Assembly (NCBI RefSeq): GCF_001027745.1
Contig: NZ_LECU01000004.1
Span: 496,001 to 560,000 of the forward strand
Direction of reading: 5' to 3'
Length of the DNA: 64,000 nt
Origin: Pedobacter sp. BMA
Lineage (GTDB): Bacteria; Bacteroidota; Bacteroidia; Sphingobacteriales; Sphingobacteriaceae
Both the position numbers and the translations under genes were made by a program. This document shows, in pieces, positions 17,987 through 27,560 of this stretch. The notes beneath the pieces were generated by a model. The model worked only from the letters and a program-made list of their open reading frames with translations. It ran no database searches and was not told where the DNA came from. The stretch's first letter is position 1. Each line of letters starts with the position of its first letter.

Positions 17987-18196
17987 GATTTATTGAAGAT
18001 GATTTAGCATAAAATTAATACTTATGGTGTAAAATAGTTGTTTCGCTCAGGGCCCAACGCAGCTTCATGTACCATCCCGTATGGTAACATCTTAAATACA
18101 ACAAATTTTGGACTAAACTATTTGGATATTTTTACACTCTATTCTGTAGCGTTAATTTAGTTTTAATGCACAGATAAGCAGAACTCAAATATAAAC

Positions 18197-19294
18197 ATGA
18201 AGAAAAGGTATATCATTTATACTGTTTTGGCTTTAGGCCTCGCCTATTTAGTATACTACAGAATTAACGCGAACAAAAAATTAGAAGGCAAGGGCGCTGC
18301 TTCATCCGGACAAGGTAAGGGTGCCGATAAAGGAAAAGGAAGTGGTCCTGCACCCATGGTGGTAGATGGAATGGTGGTAAAAACTACTTCTTTCGACACC
18401 GACCTGGAAGTAACCGGCGTGATCGAAGCCAACGAATCTGTGGTATTAAAAAGCGAAGTTTCAGGTTTGGTTACCGGAATCTTTTTCACTGAGGGAACAA
18501 ATGTATCCAAAGGCAGTGTTCTGGTAAAAGTGAACGATCGAGACATCCAGGCGCAACTTCAGGAAGCATTGACTAAACAGAAGCTATCAGGCACAAATGA
18601 AAACAGGGCAAAACAACTTTTGGAAAAAGGAGCGATAAGTCAGGAAGAATATGATACCTCACTTGCCGACCTCAAGTCGCTTCAGGCGCAATCCCAGCTC
18701 ATCAGGGCACAGCTGGCGAAAACAACCATCAGGGCACCCTTTTCAGGAAGAATTGGCTTAAGGAGTATTTCTGCAGGTACATATTTAACCCCTGCAACAG
18801 TAATTGCCAATCTGGTAAGTACAAACCCCATCAAGATTACTTTCTCTGTTCCGGAAAAATATGCTGGTCAGATTAAAATGGGTTCATCAATTAATTTTAC
18901 TACCGATGGTGTCTCTGCACAGAATACCGGAAAGGTTTATGCTATCGAACCGGGAATTAATGCAGCAACGAGAACTTTACAAATCAGAGCACTGGCGCCC
19001 AATGCCGACAATAAGCTTCTTCCTGGTGCATTTGCCAAAATAAAACTAGCGCTGAATACTTTACCGAATGCCATTTTAATTCCTAATCAGGCCATTATTC
19101 CTGTGTTAAAAGGCAAGATTGTGTATATTCAAAAGAATGGAAAAGCTCAGGAGGCAAAGGTGGAAGCCGGAACACGTACTGACGAAAATATCGTAATCAC
19201 ATCGGGATTAAAAGTTGGCGACACCGTTTTAACCACGGGTTCTATGGCTTTAAAAAAGGATGCTCCGGTAAAAGTTAATTTAGTTAAAAATTAA
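18197..19294 (+). CDS. RND efflux system periplasmic adaptor (membrane fusion protein)
   Basis: 365 residues, first gene of a three-gene RND operon. An N-terminal membrane anchor (IIYTVLALGLAYLVYY) is followed by a Gly/Lys-rich linker. Then come the barrel-sandwich half (VTGVIEANESVVLKSEVSGL), a short coiled-coil hairpin (about 120-165), the second lipoyl half (TTIRAPFSGRIGLRSISAGT), and beta-barrel and membrane-proximal domains (PGAFAKIKLAL, IPNQAIIPVL). It bridges the inner-membrane pump and the TolC-like channel. The pump gene follows after 2 bp. No local regulator gene is seen. Confidence 0.92.
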   Translation: MKKRYIIYTVLALGLAYLVYYRINANKKLEGKGAASSGQGKGADKGKGSGPAPMVVDGMVVKTTSFDTDLEVTGVIEANESVVLKSEVSGLVTGIFFTEGTNVSKGSVLVKVNDRDIQAQLQEALTKQKLSGTNENRAKQLLEKGAISQEEYDTSLADLKSLQAQSQLIRAQLAKTTIRAPFSGRIGLRSISAGTYLTPATVIANLVSTNPIKITFSVPEKYAGQIKMGSSINFTTDGVSAQNTGKVYAIEPGINAATRTLQIRALAPNADNKLLPGAFAKIKLALNTLPNAILIPNQAIIPVLKGKIVYIQKNGKAQEAKVEAGTRTDENIVITSGLKVGDTVLTTGSMALKKDAPVKVNLVKN

Positions 19295-19296
19295 AG

Positions 19297-22200
19297 ATGA
19301 GTATTTCCACCACCAGTATTAAAAGACCGGTTCTAGCGATTGTAATGAACCTGCTGATTGTCCTTTTCGGGATTATCGGTTATACCTTTCTTGGTGTTCG
19401 CGAATATCCGTCTATCGATCCGACAGTAGTTTCCGTAAGAACATCCTATCCGGGTGCAAATGCCGACATTATCGAATCGCAGATTACCGAACCACTGGAA
19501 AAATCAATCAATTCTATTGATGGAATCCGGAATATATCCTCATCCAGTAACCAGGGTACCAGCAACATTACAATCGAATTTAATCTGGATAAAAATATTG
19601 AGGAGGCTGCGAACGACGTAAGAGATAAAGTTTCGCAGGCCGCCAGAACACTTCCAAAAGACATTGATGGCTTGCCGACAGTAAGTAAAGCGGATGCAAA
19701 CTCCGACCCTATCGTTTCCATGACCATCCAAAGCGATAAAAGAAATACGCTTGAGCTGAGTGATTTTGCTGAAAATGTGATCGCCGACCGGATCCAGACT
19801 ATCCCCGGGGTGAGTAGTGTACAGATTCAGGGCCAGCGAAAATATTCGATGCGGATCTGGATGGACCCCAATAAGCTAAGTGCTTACGGTTTAACTTCAC
19901 AGGATATTGTTACCGCACTGGATAATGAAAACGTTGAACTTCCATCTGGTAAAATCACTGGCCAAACTACTGAGCTAACGGTTAAAACCCTGGGAAAACT
20001 AACCAATGAGGATGAATTTAATAACCTGATTCTAAAATCCGACAGCAACCAGGTGGTACAGCTGAAAGATGTTGGCTATGCAGTTCTGGGATCTGAGAAC
20101 GAAGAAACAATTTTGAGGGAGTCGGGCCGCCCCATGGTTGCTGTAGCCATTATTCCTCAACCTGGAGCTAATTACCTCGACATCAGCAAAGAGTTTTACA
20201 AACGTTTTGACAAGCTGAAGGCTGATATGCCTAAAGACATTAAACTAAATGTTTCTTTAGATAATACCTTATTTATTAAACGATCGGTTACAGAGGTAGC
20301 CGAAACCATTGGTTTATCACTGGTACTGGTAATTCTGATCATTTACCTGTTTTTCAGGGATTGGGCCATTGCATTCCGGCCTTTAATTGATATCCCGGTG
20401 TCATTGGTATTTACATTTTTTATCATGTATGCTTTTGGTTTTTCCATTAACGTACTCAGCCTGCTGGCCATCGTACTGGCTACCGGACTGGTAGTAGATG
20501 ATGGTATCGTGGTTACTGAAAATATATTTAAGAAAGTTGAAGAAGGTATGTCGCCCTTTGAGGCCGCAATTAAAGGTTCAAATGAGATTTTCTTCGCGGT
20601 AATTTCCATATCCATTACCCTGGCCGCAGTATTCCTTCCCGTAATTTTCCTTCAGGGATTTGTTGGCCGTTTATTCAGGGAATTTGGGATTGTAATCGGT
20701 GCAGCGGTATTAATTTCTGCGTTTGTGTCGCTCACCTTAACCCCTATGCTCAATGCCTATTTAATGAAACCAGGCGGACATAAGCCTTCCAGGTTTTACA
20801 ACTGGACTGAACCTTATTTCGTAAAACTGAACGATGCTTACGAATCCAACCTCAATAAGTTTTTAGACAAAAGATGGCTTTCCATTCCCATCATTGTGAT
20901 TTGTGTAGGACTGATATTCCTGTTCTGGAAAATATTACCAAAGGAAACCGCTCCTTATGATGACAGGAGTGCCATTAACATTAATGCGACATTGCCAGAG
21001 GGTGCTTCTTTCACATCAACGGATCAGTTTATCATGAAACTGAACCAGCTGGTGATCGATTCCGTTCCTGAGAAAAATGTGAATATCACGATTACCTCCC
21101 CTGGTTTTGGTGGCGCAGGCTCTACCAACTCCGGTTTCGTAAGAATGGGATTAATTAATCCGGAAGACAGGGAACGCACGCAGAAGGATATTGCTGATAT
21201 GCTTACCAAAGCCACAAAAAAATATACCGAAGGAAAAGTAATCGTAAATCAGCAACCTACAATCTCAGTAGGCAGGCGCGGTGGTTTGCCGATAAGTTAT
21301 ATCATTCAGGCGCAGAACTTCGAAAAACTAAGGGAGAAGGTTCCTCTGTTTATGGACGAGGTAGCGAAAGATCCTACCTTCACCGTATCGGATGTAAACC
21401 TGAAATTTAACAAACCTGAAATTAACCTGACCATCAACCGGGATAAAGCAAAAAATCTGGGTGTATCGATAGCTGATATTGCGCAGACTTTAAATCTTGG
21501 CCTGAGCGGACAGCGGTTTTCGTATTTTTTCATGAACGGAAAACAATATCAGGTAATTGGTCAGTTCGACCGAACCGATAGAAAAGATCCGCTTGATTTA
21601 AGTTCTGTTTATGTGCGTAATGATAAAGGGGAGCTGATTCAGCTCGACAATCTGGTTACTGCAAAAGAAGAAAGCAGTCCTCCTCAGTTATACCGGAACA
21701 ACCGTTTCATTGCTGCAACGGTTTCGGCAGGCCTGGCACCAGGAAAAAGTATCGGTGAGGGGATTGATGCCATGGATGCCATTTCTAAAAAAGTATTGGA
21801 TGAAACTTTCTCAACCGATCTAAGCGGGGAATCAAGGGATTTTAAAGAAAGCTCTTCGAATACAGTGTTTGCATTTGGCTTGGCACTACTATTGGTTTAC
21901 CTGATTTTATCAGCGCAATTTGAAAGCTTTAAAGATCCGATCATCATCATTTTAACTGTGCCGATGGCTGTAGCCGGTGCCTTTTTATCTTTATGGTTAT
22001 GTGGTCAAAGCTGGAATATCTTCAGCCAGATTGGTACCATTATGTTAATTGGTCTGGTAACTAAAAACGGGATTTTAATTGTTGAATTTGCCAACCAGCT
22101 TAAGGAGAAAGGAATTCCCATCCCTGAAGCCATTAGGGAAGCAGCTGTTTCACGTTTGCGGCCGATATTGATGACCAGTTTGGCGATTGCCATTGGCGCG

Positions 22201-22407
22201 CTACCCATCGCACTTGCGCTAGGCGCAGCCGCAAAAAGCAGAATGAGTATGGGAACTGTGATTGTGGGTGGAACCATGTTTTCCCTCGTACTAACTTTAT
22301 TTGTCATTCCTGCCATTTACTCTTACTGGGCAAAACCTTACAAACCTAACAAACAGTTGAAAGATGCGCACCGCTTTGAACAGGAGGCTTTACACAATGA
22401 AGAATAA
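19297..22407 (+). CDS. RND efflux pump, inner-membrane transporter (HAE1 family)
   Basis: Proton-driven exporter of 1036 residues with two repeats of six membrane segments and two large periplasmic loops. TM1 (PVLAIVMNLLIVLFGIIGYT) is followed by REYPSIDPTVVSVRTSYPGA, typical of the family. TM4 has LATGLVVDDGIVVTENIF with the paired Asp of the proton relay. The second half has FGLALLLVYLILSAQFES, IGLVTKNGILIVEFANQ and SRLRPILMTSLAIAIGALP. Members export drugs, dyes or lipids; the substrate cannot be told. It forms a tripartite system with the genes on either side. Confidence 0.95.
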   Translation: MSISTTSIKRPVLAIVMNLLIVLFGIIGYTFLGVREYPSIDPTVVSVRTSYPGANADIIESQITEPLEKSINSIDGIRNISSSSNQGTSNITIEFNLDKNIEEAANDVRDKVSQAARTLPKDIDGLPTVSKADANSDPIVSMTIQSDKRNTLELSDFAENVIADRIQTIPGVSSVQIQGQRKYSMRIWMDPNKLSAYGLTSQDIVTALDNENVELPSGKITGQTTELTVKTLGKLTNEDEFNNLILKSDSNQVVQLKDVGYAVLGSENEETILRESGRPMVAVAIIPQPGANYLDISKEFYKRFDKLKADMPKDIKLNVSLDNTLFIKRSVTEVAETIGLSLVLVILIIYLFFRDWAIAFRPLIDIPVSLVFTFFIMYAFGFSINVLSLLAIVLATGLVVDDGIVVTENIFKKVEEGMSPFEAAIKGSNEIFFAVISISITLAAVFLPVIFLQGFVGRLFREFGIVIGAAVLISAFVSLTLTPMLNAYLMKPGGHKPSRFYNWTEPYFVKLNDAYESNLNKFLDKRWLSIPIIVICVGLIFLFWKILPKETAPYDDRSAININATLPEGASFTSTDQFIMKLNQLVIDSVPEKNVNITITSPGFGGAGSTNSGFVRMGLINPEDRERTQKDIADMLTKATKKYTEGKVIVNQQPTISVGRRGGLPISYIIQAQNFEKLREKVPLFMDEVAKDPTFTVSDVNLKFNKPEINLTINRDKAKNLGVSIADIAQTLNLGLSGQRFSYFFMNGKQYQVIGQFDRTDRKDPLDLSSVYVRNDKGELIQLDNLVTAKEESSPPQLYRNNRFIAATVSAGLAPGKSIGEGIDAMDAISKKVLDETFSTDLSGESRDFKESSSNTVFAFGLALLLVYLILSAQFESFKDPIIIILTVPMAVAGAFLSLWLCGQSWNIFSQIGTIMLIGLVTKNGILIVEFANQLKEKGIPIPEAIREAAVSRLRPILMTSLAIAIGALPIALALGAAAKSRMSMGTVIVGGTMFSLVLTLFVIPAIYSYWAKPYKPNKQLKDAHRFEQEALHNEE
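22382..22387 (+). promoter_or_regulatory. Strong Shine-Dalgarno sequence setting the TolC-family start
   Basis: AGGAGG, 9 bases before the ATG at 22397, inside the end of the pump gene. Such a site is rare in Bacteroidota and in this window. It argues for the start at 22397 rather than 22364. Confidence 0.5.
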
Positions 22408-23719
22408 GATGGGTAAAAGATTAAGCATGTTTCTTTTCATTTTAAGCTTATCCCTTTCGGGTTTTGCTCAAGAGAAACTTAGCCTGCATGACGCAATTAG
22501 TATCGCGCTGCAAAATAACTACGATATCAAAATAAGCAAAAATGAAGTTTTGATAGCTAAGAATAATGCTAATATCGGCAATGCCGGGATGTTGCCAACC
22601 TTGACCGGAACATATTCAAACGGAGGAAGTATTCAAAATACGCGACAGTCGCCGGCAACTGGTGCAGAAAGGGTCATTACCGGGGCGAGGAGTACCAATA
22701 ACGATCTGGGGGCCGATTTAAACTGGACTGTATTTGATGGCTTTAGCATGTTTGCGAATTACGACCGCTTGAAGGAGTTACAAAAGCAGGGTGAGGCTAC
22801 TTCACGGTTAGCCATATTAACAACGGTTGCCGATGTGGTTACCGCCTACTACGATATTGTAAGGCAACAGCAGCTGTTAATTGCTGCCGATAGTGCAATG
22901 GATGTTTCAGTATTGCGCACTAACATTGCTAAAACGAAACTTCAGCTGGGCAGAGGTTCAAAATTAGATGTATTAACAGCCCAGGTTGATTACAACACCG
23001 ATACCTCAAACTATCTTCAGGTTAAAAATGCTTTACAGGTTGCAAAAGTCCGTCTGAATCAAATTATGGTGAGAGACATCAGCACCAATTTTGCAGTTAC
23101 CAACAGCATAGAAGTAGATAAAAGAATTTTATTCACCAGCCAGGCCGAGCTGGCAGAAAAGCAAAATCCCAATGTGCAGTACGCTTTCATCAATCAGCGC
23201 ATCGCGGCATTAAATCTAAAATCAATCAGGGGGGCGAGATATCCCGCAATCAGCCTTAATTCGGGTTATAGCCGGTCTAACAGTACCACCCCTACCGGCT
23301 TTAACCAGAAATTCGCAGCGAATGGATTTACCTACGGTGTTACCGCCAGCCTGAATCTTTTTAACGGTTTTTTGCAAAGGCAACAGGAAAGAAATGCAAA
23401 AATTGAAATAGAAACGGCGGGTTTAAACCTGAATAAAACAAAGCTTGATGTGAATGCACAACTGCTTACAGCCTATCAGAATTACAGTACCTATCTCGAT
23501 TTAATTAAGCTGGAGCAGCGTAACGTAGATAATGCAAAAGAGAATCTCGACATTACCCTGGCCAAATACAGGCTGGGAAGTATTGCTCCGCTGGAATTGA
23601 GAGAGGCACAACGCAATGCCATTGATGCGCAAAACCGGTTCATCGAAATGCAGTACCAGGCAAAAATTGCGGAAACTACATTGAAAGAAATCAGTGGAAA
23701 TATAGATTTATCCAATTAA
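22397..23719 (+). CDS. TolC-family outer-membrane efflux channel
   Basis: 440-residue outer-membrane component of the RND system. It has a signal peptide (MGKRLSMFLFILSLSLSGFA before QEKLS), then the two-fold repeated TolC pattern: LHDAISIALQNNYDIKISKN near the N-terminus and long heptad helices (KLRLGRGSKLDVLTAQ-like and KYRLGSIAPLELREAQ segments) with strands between. The start overlaps the pump gene by 11 bp, with a strong ribosome-binding site in the overlap. Confidence 0.92.
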   Translation: MKNKMGKRLSMFLFILSLSLSGFAQEKLSLHDAISIALQNNYDIKISKNEVLIAKNNANIGNAGMLPTLTGTYSNGGSIQNTRQSPATGAERVITGARSTNNDLGADLNWTVFDGFSMFANYDRLKELQKQGEATSRLAILTTVADVVTAYYDIVRQQQLLIAADSAMDVSVLRTNIAKTKLQLGRGSKLDVLTAQVDYNTDTSNYLQVKNALQVAKVRLNQIMVRDISTNFAVTNSIEVDKRILFTSQAELAEKQNPNVQYAFINQRIAALNLKSIRGARYPAISLNSGYSRSNSTTPTGFNQKFAANGFTYGVTASLNLFNGFLQRQQERNAKIEIETAGLNLNKTKLDVNAQLLTAYQNYSTYLDLIKLEQRNVDNAKENLDITLAKYRLGSIAPLELREAQRNAIDAQNRFIEMQYQAKIAETTLKEISGNIDLSN

Positions 23720-23735
23720 TCTCTATATTTAGTGC

Positions 23736-24599
23736 ATGATACTTGTTGCAGATAGTGGCTCATCAAAAACCGATTGGATGGGCTATCTTGATGGTGAGAC
23801 CATTAAGTTCAATACCCCTGGAATAAATCCTTATTTTTTAAATGAGCAAGACATCAGCAAGCTGATTTTGAAAAATGAAACTGTTGTTCAATACGCCGAT
23901 CAGGTGAAGGAAATTTACTTTTTTGGGGCAGGCTGTTCATCTCCCGATAAACATGAAGTAGTTTCAAACGGACTTTCGGCTGTATTTACCAAATCATTCA
24001 TCTCGGTAGACCATGATTTACTCGGATCTGTATATGCTACCTGTGGCAGCAGTGAAGGTTTAAATTGCATCCTGGGCACAGGCTCAAACATCTGCTATTT
24101 TGATGGAAAGAAGATTCACGACGGGCACCATGGCTTAGGTTATGTGTTGGGAGATGAAGGATCAGGAACTTTCTTCGGTAAGAAGGTATTATTGGCTTAT
24201 TTATATAATAAAATGCCCGCTTTGCTGGCTGCTCAATTTAAAAAAGCATTCCCTGCAGATAAAGAGCAGATTATTACTAATGTGTACCAGAAGTCTTTCC
24301 CTAATATTTACCTCGCCGGCTTCAGCCGCTTTATGGCGAATCATAAGGATCATCCTTTTATCCAGGAAATACTGAGAACGGGGTTCCAGGAATTTGTAGA
24401 TACCAATGTGAAAGACTATCCTAAATACAAAAATGTTCCTTGTCATTTTGTAGGTTCTATTGCCTACTATTATCAGGATGAACTTATTGCTGTTTTGAAA
24501 GAAAACAAGATCGAGCCCGGAAAAATACTTCAGAAGCCCATAGATGAGCTTTTTAACTTCATTCTCGAAAAAGAAGGTATTATTAAGCAAGCCAGCTAG
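23736..24599 (+). CDS. BadF/BadG-type ATPase, N-acetylglucosamine kinase-like
   Basis: Cytoplasmic sugar-kinase-fold protein of 287 residues. ILVADSGSSKTDW is the phosphate 1 motif, CILGTGSNICYFDG the phosphate 2 motif, and LGDEGSGTFFGKK matches N-acetylglucosamine kinases. The family includes mammalian NAGK and many Bacteroidota proteins thought to phosphorylate GlcNAc released from cell-wall turnover. It lies 16 bp after the TolC-family gene on the same strand and could be read through from that operon, but the functions are unrelated. The substrate is inferred from family resemblance. Confidence 0.85.
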   Translation: MILVADSGSSKTDWMGYLDGETIKFNTPGINPYFLNEQDISKLILKNETVVQYADQVKEIYFFGAGCSSPDKHEVVSNGLSAVFTKSFISVDHDLLGSVYATCGSSEGLNCILGTGSNICYFDGKKIHDGHHGLGYVLGDEGSGTFFGKKVLLAYLYNKMPALLAAQFKKAFPADKEQIITNVYQKSFPNIYLAGFSRFMANHKDHPFIQEILRTGFQEFVDTNVKDYPKYKNVPCHFVGSIAYYYQDELIAVLKENKIEPGKILQKPIDELFNFILEKEGIIKQAS

Positions 24600-24674
24600 G
24601 TACCTGTTTTTGGGGTATAAACTTATTGTTAAAATATTCTTAAGATTTTAAACATAAGCACATACATTTTGTTA

Positions 24675-24682
24675 TAATTTTG
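24675..24682 (+). promoter_or_regulatory. Candidate -7 box TAATTTTG for the receiver protein
   Basis: Exact match to TAnnTTTG, 25 bases before the ATG at 24708. No TTG at the usual -33 position. Confidence 0.35.
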
Positions 24683-24707
24683 GAAGCAGAACAATTGCGC
24701 AGAACAT

Positions 24708-25097
24708 ATGAAGAGAATATTAGTAGTGGACGATGATATTGAAGTTTTAGAAACTATTCAATTGATACTTGAAATTGGTGGATTTAAAGTTTCCGCACTT
24801 AATGACGGTGAAGAAGTATTTAACCGCATTGAAAGCTTTAATCCAGATCTCATTTTACTGGACATTTCCCTGGGCCACATTGACGGACGTGTTTTATGTG
24901 AACAATTAAAATCCATTGAAAGTACGTCTAAAATCCCAATTCTGCTGATATCTGGTTTATATGATCAGAAAGATTTTACCACACTGAATTATGGACAGGA
25001 TGATTTCCTTTCAAAACCTTTCCAAATGGATGTGCTTTTGAAAAAAATAGCAAAAATCCTCTCACTGGAACAAGACCAGAGTCATTTACTGAATTAG
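24708..25097 (+). CDS. Single-domain response regulator (CheY-like receiver)
   Basis: 129 residues, a lone receiver domain without output domain. Acidic residues DDD at 8-10, phosphoacceptor Asp52 in LILLDISLG, Ser in LLISGLY and Lys in FLSKPFQMD complete the active site. It probably passes a phosphate or binds a partner protein. No histidine kinase is adjacent. It has its own promoter-like box and a terminator. Confidence 0.9.
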   Translation: MKRILVVDDDIEVLETIQLILEIGGFKVSALNDGEEVFNRIESFNPDLILLDISLGHIDGRVLCEQLKSIESTSKIPILLISGLYDQKDFTTLNYGQDDFLSKPFQMDVLLKKIAKILSLEQDQSHLLN

Positions 25098-25115
25098 TTC
25101 ATATATACTTATCAC

Positions 25116-25152
25116 AAAGCCAGGAAACCAAAGTGTTTACCTGGCTTTTTTA
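25116..25152 (+). terminator. Intrinsic terminator of the receiver gene
   Basis: Stem AAAGCCAGG (25116-25124) / CCTGGCTTT (25140-25148) with a T-run to 25151. Confidence 0.8.
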
Positions 25153-25256
25153 TTCACCCTCTTTATGTTTCCCGTCCGCTTTCTGTCATTTTGACAAATA
25201 ACACTGTTTGGAACAGGCATTGATATGCAAGTGTAGATTAAATAATTTATTTACAT

Positions 25257-27143
25257 ATGAGCATACAGGAAAAAGGAAATATTTCGATTCACACTGAGAA
25301 TATTTTCCCGATAATTAAAAAGTTTTTATACTCGGATAACGAGATTTTTCTTCGCGAGCTGGTTTCTAATGCTGTTGATGCTGTACAGAAAATTAAAAGA
25401 CTTGGGTCATTAGGTCAGTTTAATGGCGAAGTTGGCCAGCCACTCGTAAAGGTTGCGGTTGATAAAGACGCTAAAACCATTACCATCAGCGACAATGGAT
25501 TGGGTATGACTGCCGAGGAGATCAAAAAATACATCAACCAGGTAGCATTTTCAGGCGCCAGCGAATTTGTTGAAAAGTTTAAAGATGCTAAAGACGCCAA
25601 CGAAATCATTGGTAAATTCGGTTTAGGCTTTTACTCAGCATTCATGGTTGCAGATCTGGTAGAGATTCAAACACTATCTTTCCAGGAAGGTTCTGAACCT
25701 GCCCGTTGGGTTTGTGATGGAAGCACTGAATTTGAAATTACAGAAGGTAACAGAACCACCCGCGGAACTGATATCATCCTACACGTAAACAAAGATTCTG
25801 AAGAGTTTCTGGAAGCCTCGAAGCTTCAGGAAATACTGGATAAGTACGCTAAATTCTTACCTGTGCCTATCCAGTTTGGTACAAAAACCGAATCGGTAGA
25901 AGATGGTGAAGATTCAGAAGGAAAAAAACAATATAAAGATGTAGAAGTTGATAACATCATCAATACTACAAACCCGATCTGGACAAAGGCACCTGCAGAT
26001 TTGTCAGACGAAGATTACTTAAGCTTCTACCGGGAATTATATCCGTTCAGCGAAGAGCCATTGTTCTGGATCCACCTGAATGTAGATTATCCATTCAACC
26101 TAACTGGTGTTTTGTATTTCCCTAAGTTGAAAAACGACTTTGAAATGCAGCGCAACAAAATCAAGTTGTATTCACGCCAGGTATTCATTACCGATGAGGT
26201 AAAAGACATCGTTCCGGAATTCCTGATGTTACTTCATGGAGTGATTGATTCACCAGATATTCCACTTAACGTATCACGTAGTTTCTTACAGGCTGATAGC
26301 AATGTAAAGAAAATCAATAACTACATCACCAAAAAAGTAGCAGACAAGCTTTCTGAACTTTTTAAACAAGACCGTAAATCTTTCGAAGATAAATGGAAAG
26401 ACATAGGTTTGTTTGTAAAGTATGGTATGATCAGCGAGGAGAAATTCTATGACAAAGCTAAAGACTTCGCTTTGGTTGGAAATACCAAAAGTGAGCTGTT
26501 TACTTTAAATGAATACAAAGAGAAAGTAGCACCGTTGCAAACCGACAAGAATGGAACAGTTGTTTACCTATACTCTAATGATGCCTCGAAACAAGATGCC
26601 TTCATCCAATCGGCCAATAAAAAGGATTACGATGTACTGGTGCTGGATTCTCCTATCGACAATCACTTCATTAATCAGCTGGAGCAAAAACTAGAGAAAA
26701 CGACTATTAAGCGTGTAGATTCTAGTGTTGCGGATAAGCTGATTGATAAAGACGAAGTTAATGAACATGTGTTAAGTGAGGACCAGGTAAAAGAAGTAAC
26801 CACTATTTTCGAAAAAGCCATTACCAAACCAGGTATGCAGGTAGAGGTAGTTGCCTTAAACCCCGACGAATTACCGGTAACAATTACCATGGATGAATTC
26901 ATGCGCCGGATGAAAGACATGGCTGCTATGGGTGGCGGTATGGGCTTCTATGGTCAGATGCCAGATAGTTATAAAGTTGCGATTAACGGAAACCATAAGC
27001 TGGTAAGCAAAATTTTGAAAACTGAAGGCGAGGAACAAAGCAACCTGGCTAAGCAAGCTGTTGATTTAGCTTTATTGGCTCAGGGAATGCTAAAAGGTGC
27101 AGAGCTAACAGCATTTGTAAGCAGAAGCGTAGAGTTGATTTAA
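25257..27143 (+). CDS. htpG: Molecular chaperone HtpG (Hsp90)
   Basis: ATP-dependent chaperone of 628 residues, about the length of E. coli HtpG. The N-terminal GHKL ATPase domain has FLRELVSNAVDAVQKI (Glu and Asn for ATP/Mg), TISDNGLGMT and GKFGLGFYSAFMVAD. The middle domain has NLTGVLYFPKL, KLYSRQVFITD and LNVSRSFLQAD with the conserved Arg that contacts ATP. The C-terminal dimerisation domain follows. Monocistronic with its own terminator. No heat-shock promoter motif was recognised. Confidence 0.97.
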   Translation: MSIQEKGNISIHTENIFPIIKKFLYSDNEIFLRELVSNAVDAVQKIKRLGSLGQFNGEVGQPLVKVAVDKDAKTITISDNGLGMTAEEIKKYINQVAFSGASEFVEKFKDAKDANEIIGKFGLGFYSAFMVADLVEIQTLSFQEGSEPARWVCDGSTEFEITEGNRTTRGTDIILHVNKDSEEFLEASKLQEILDKYAKFLPVPIQFGTKTESVEDGEDSEGKKQYKDVEVDNIINTTNPIWTKAPADLSDEDYLSFYRELYPFSEEPLFWIHLNVDYPFNLTGVLYFPKLKNDFEMQRNKIKLYSRQVFITDEVKDIVPEFLMLLHGVIDSPDIPLNVSRSFLQADSNVKKINNYITKKVADKLSELFKQDRKSFEDKWKDIGLFVKYGMISEEKFYDKAKDFALVGNTKSELFTLNEYKEKVAPLQTDKNGTVVYLYSNDASKQDAFIQSANKKDYDVLVLDSPIDNHFINQLEQKLEKTTIKRVDSSVADKLIDKDEVNEHVLSEDQVKEVTTIFEKAITKPGMQVEVVALNPDELPVTITMDEFMRRMKDMAAMGGGMGFYGQMPDSYKVAINGNHKLVSKILKTEGEEQSNLAKQAVDLALLAQGMLKGAELTAFVSRSVELI

Positions 27144-27165
27144 ACTAATCTACTTTTAACATAAG

Positions 27166-27193
27166 AAAGAGAAGCTAGCGCTTCTCTTTTTTT
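27166..27193 (+). terminator. Intrinsic terminator of htpG
   Basis: Perfect 10-bp stem AAAGAGAAGC / GCTTCTCTTT with a TAGC loop, followed by T to 27193. Its T-run is also the left end of the 303-bp inverted-repeat element. Confidence 0.85.
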
Positions 27194-27221
27194 GTTTTAC
27201 GGCATGAGTACATCAATTTAT

Positions 27222-27315
27222 CACCTTAGACAACGAACACTTAGTTTCATAATATTAATTACTATTCCTTAACTCAGGTAAGCTAAGGTGCCTTAGGTGT
27301 TGATAGAAAAGGAAA
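27222..27315. repeat. Direct repeat copy 1 (94 bp)
   Basis: Begins CACCTTAGACAACGAACAC and ends GTGTTGATAGAAAAGGAAA. It differs from copy 2 at only two bases plus one inserted A. Each copy carries an internal inverted repeat (here CACCTTAG at 27222 / CTAAGGTG at 27283-27290). Confidence 0.85.
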
Positions 27316-27332
27316 CCTCGCAGCATATTCAC

Positions 27333-27427
27333 CACCTTAAACAACGAACACTTAAGTTTCATAATATTAATTACTATTCCCTAACTCAGGTAAGCTAAGG
27401 TGCCTTAGGTGTTGATAGAAAAGGAAA
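27333..27427. repeat. Direct repeat copy 2 (95 bp)
   Basis: Near-identical to 27222-27315 and separated from it by 17 bp. Confidence 0.85.
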
Positions 27428-27486
27428 TGTGTAGCGCAGACTCAGAAACCTGAGATGGTGATTAAAACCCAAATGCCGTAAAACAA

Positions 27487-27512
27487 AAAATCCTGATGGT
27501 GATCAGGATTTT
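27487..27512 (-). terminator. Intrinsic terminator of the HsdR-N-like gene
   Basis: Perfect 11-bp stem AAAATCCTGAT (27487-27497) / ATCAGGATTTT (27502-27512) with a GGTG loop. The minus strand continues TTTTTTG into the right inverted repeat of the 303-bp element. Confidence 0.8.
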
Positions 27513-27560
27513 AGGGTAAGAATTTTCGGGAACTCTTAGATTAAAATAAATATTTTTCGA

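Larger units (their letters stand above)
27188..27490. mobile_element. MITE-like element with 18-bp terminal inverted repeats
   Basis: The left end TTTTTTGTTTTACGGCAT (27188-27205) is repeated exactly, inverted, at 27473-27490. Between them lie two 94-95 bp direct repeats and no open frame of note. No transposase and no clear target-site duplication were seen. The inverted ends coincide with the T-runs of two converging terminators, so an alternative is a duplicated terminator-associated sequence; the 12 bases beyond the T-runs are identical and argue for a real inverted repeat. Confidence 0.55.

Noticed and set aside
27144..27560. Small RNA or protein gene in the gap after htpG
   Set aside because: No open frame or known RNA motif was found; the content is explained by two terminators and the inverted-repeat element.
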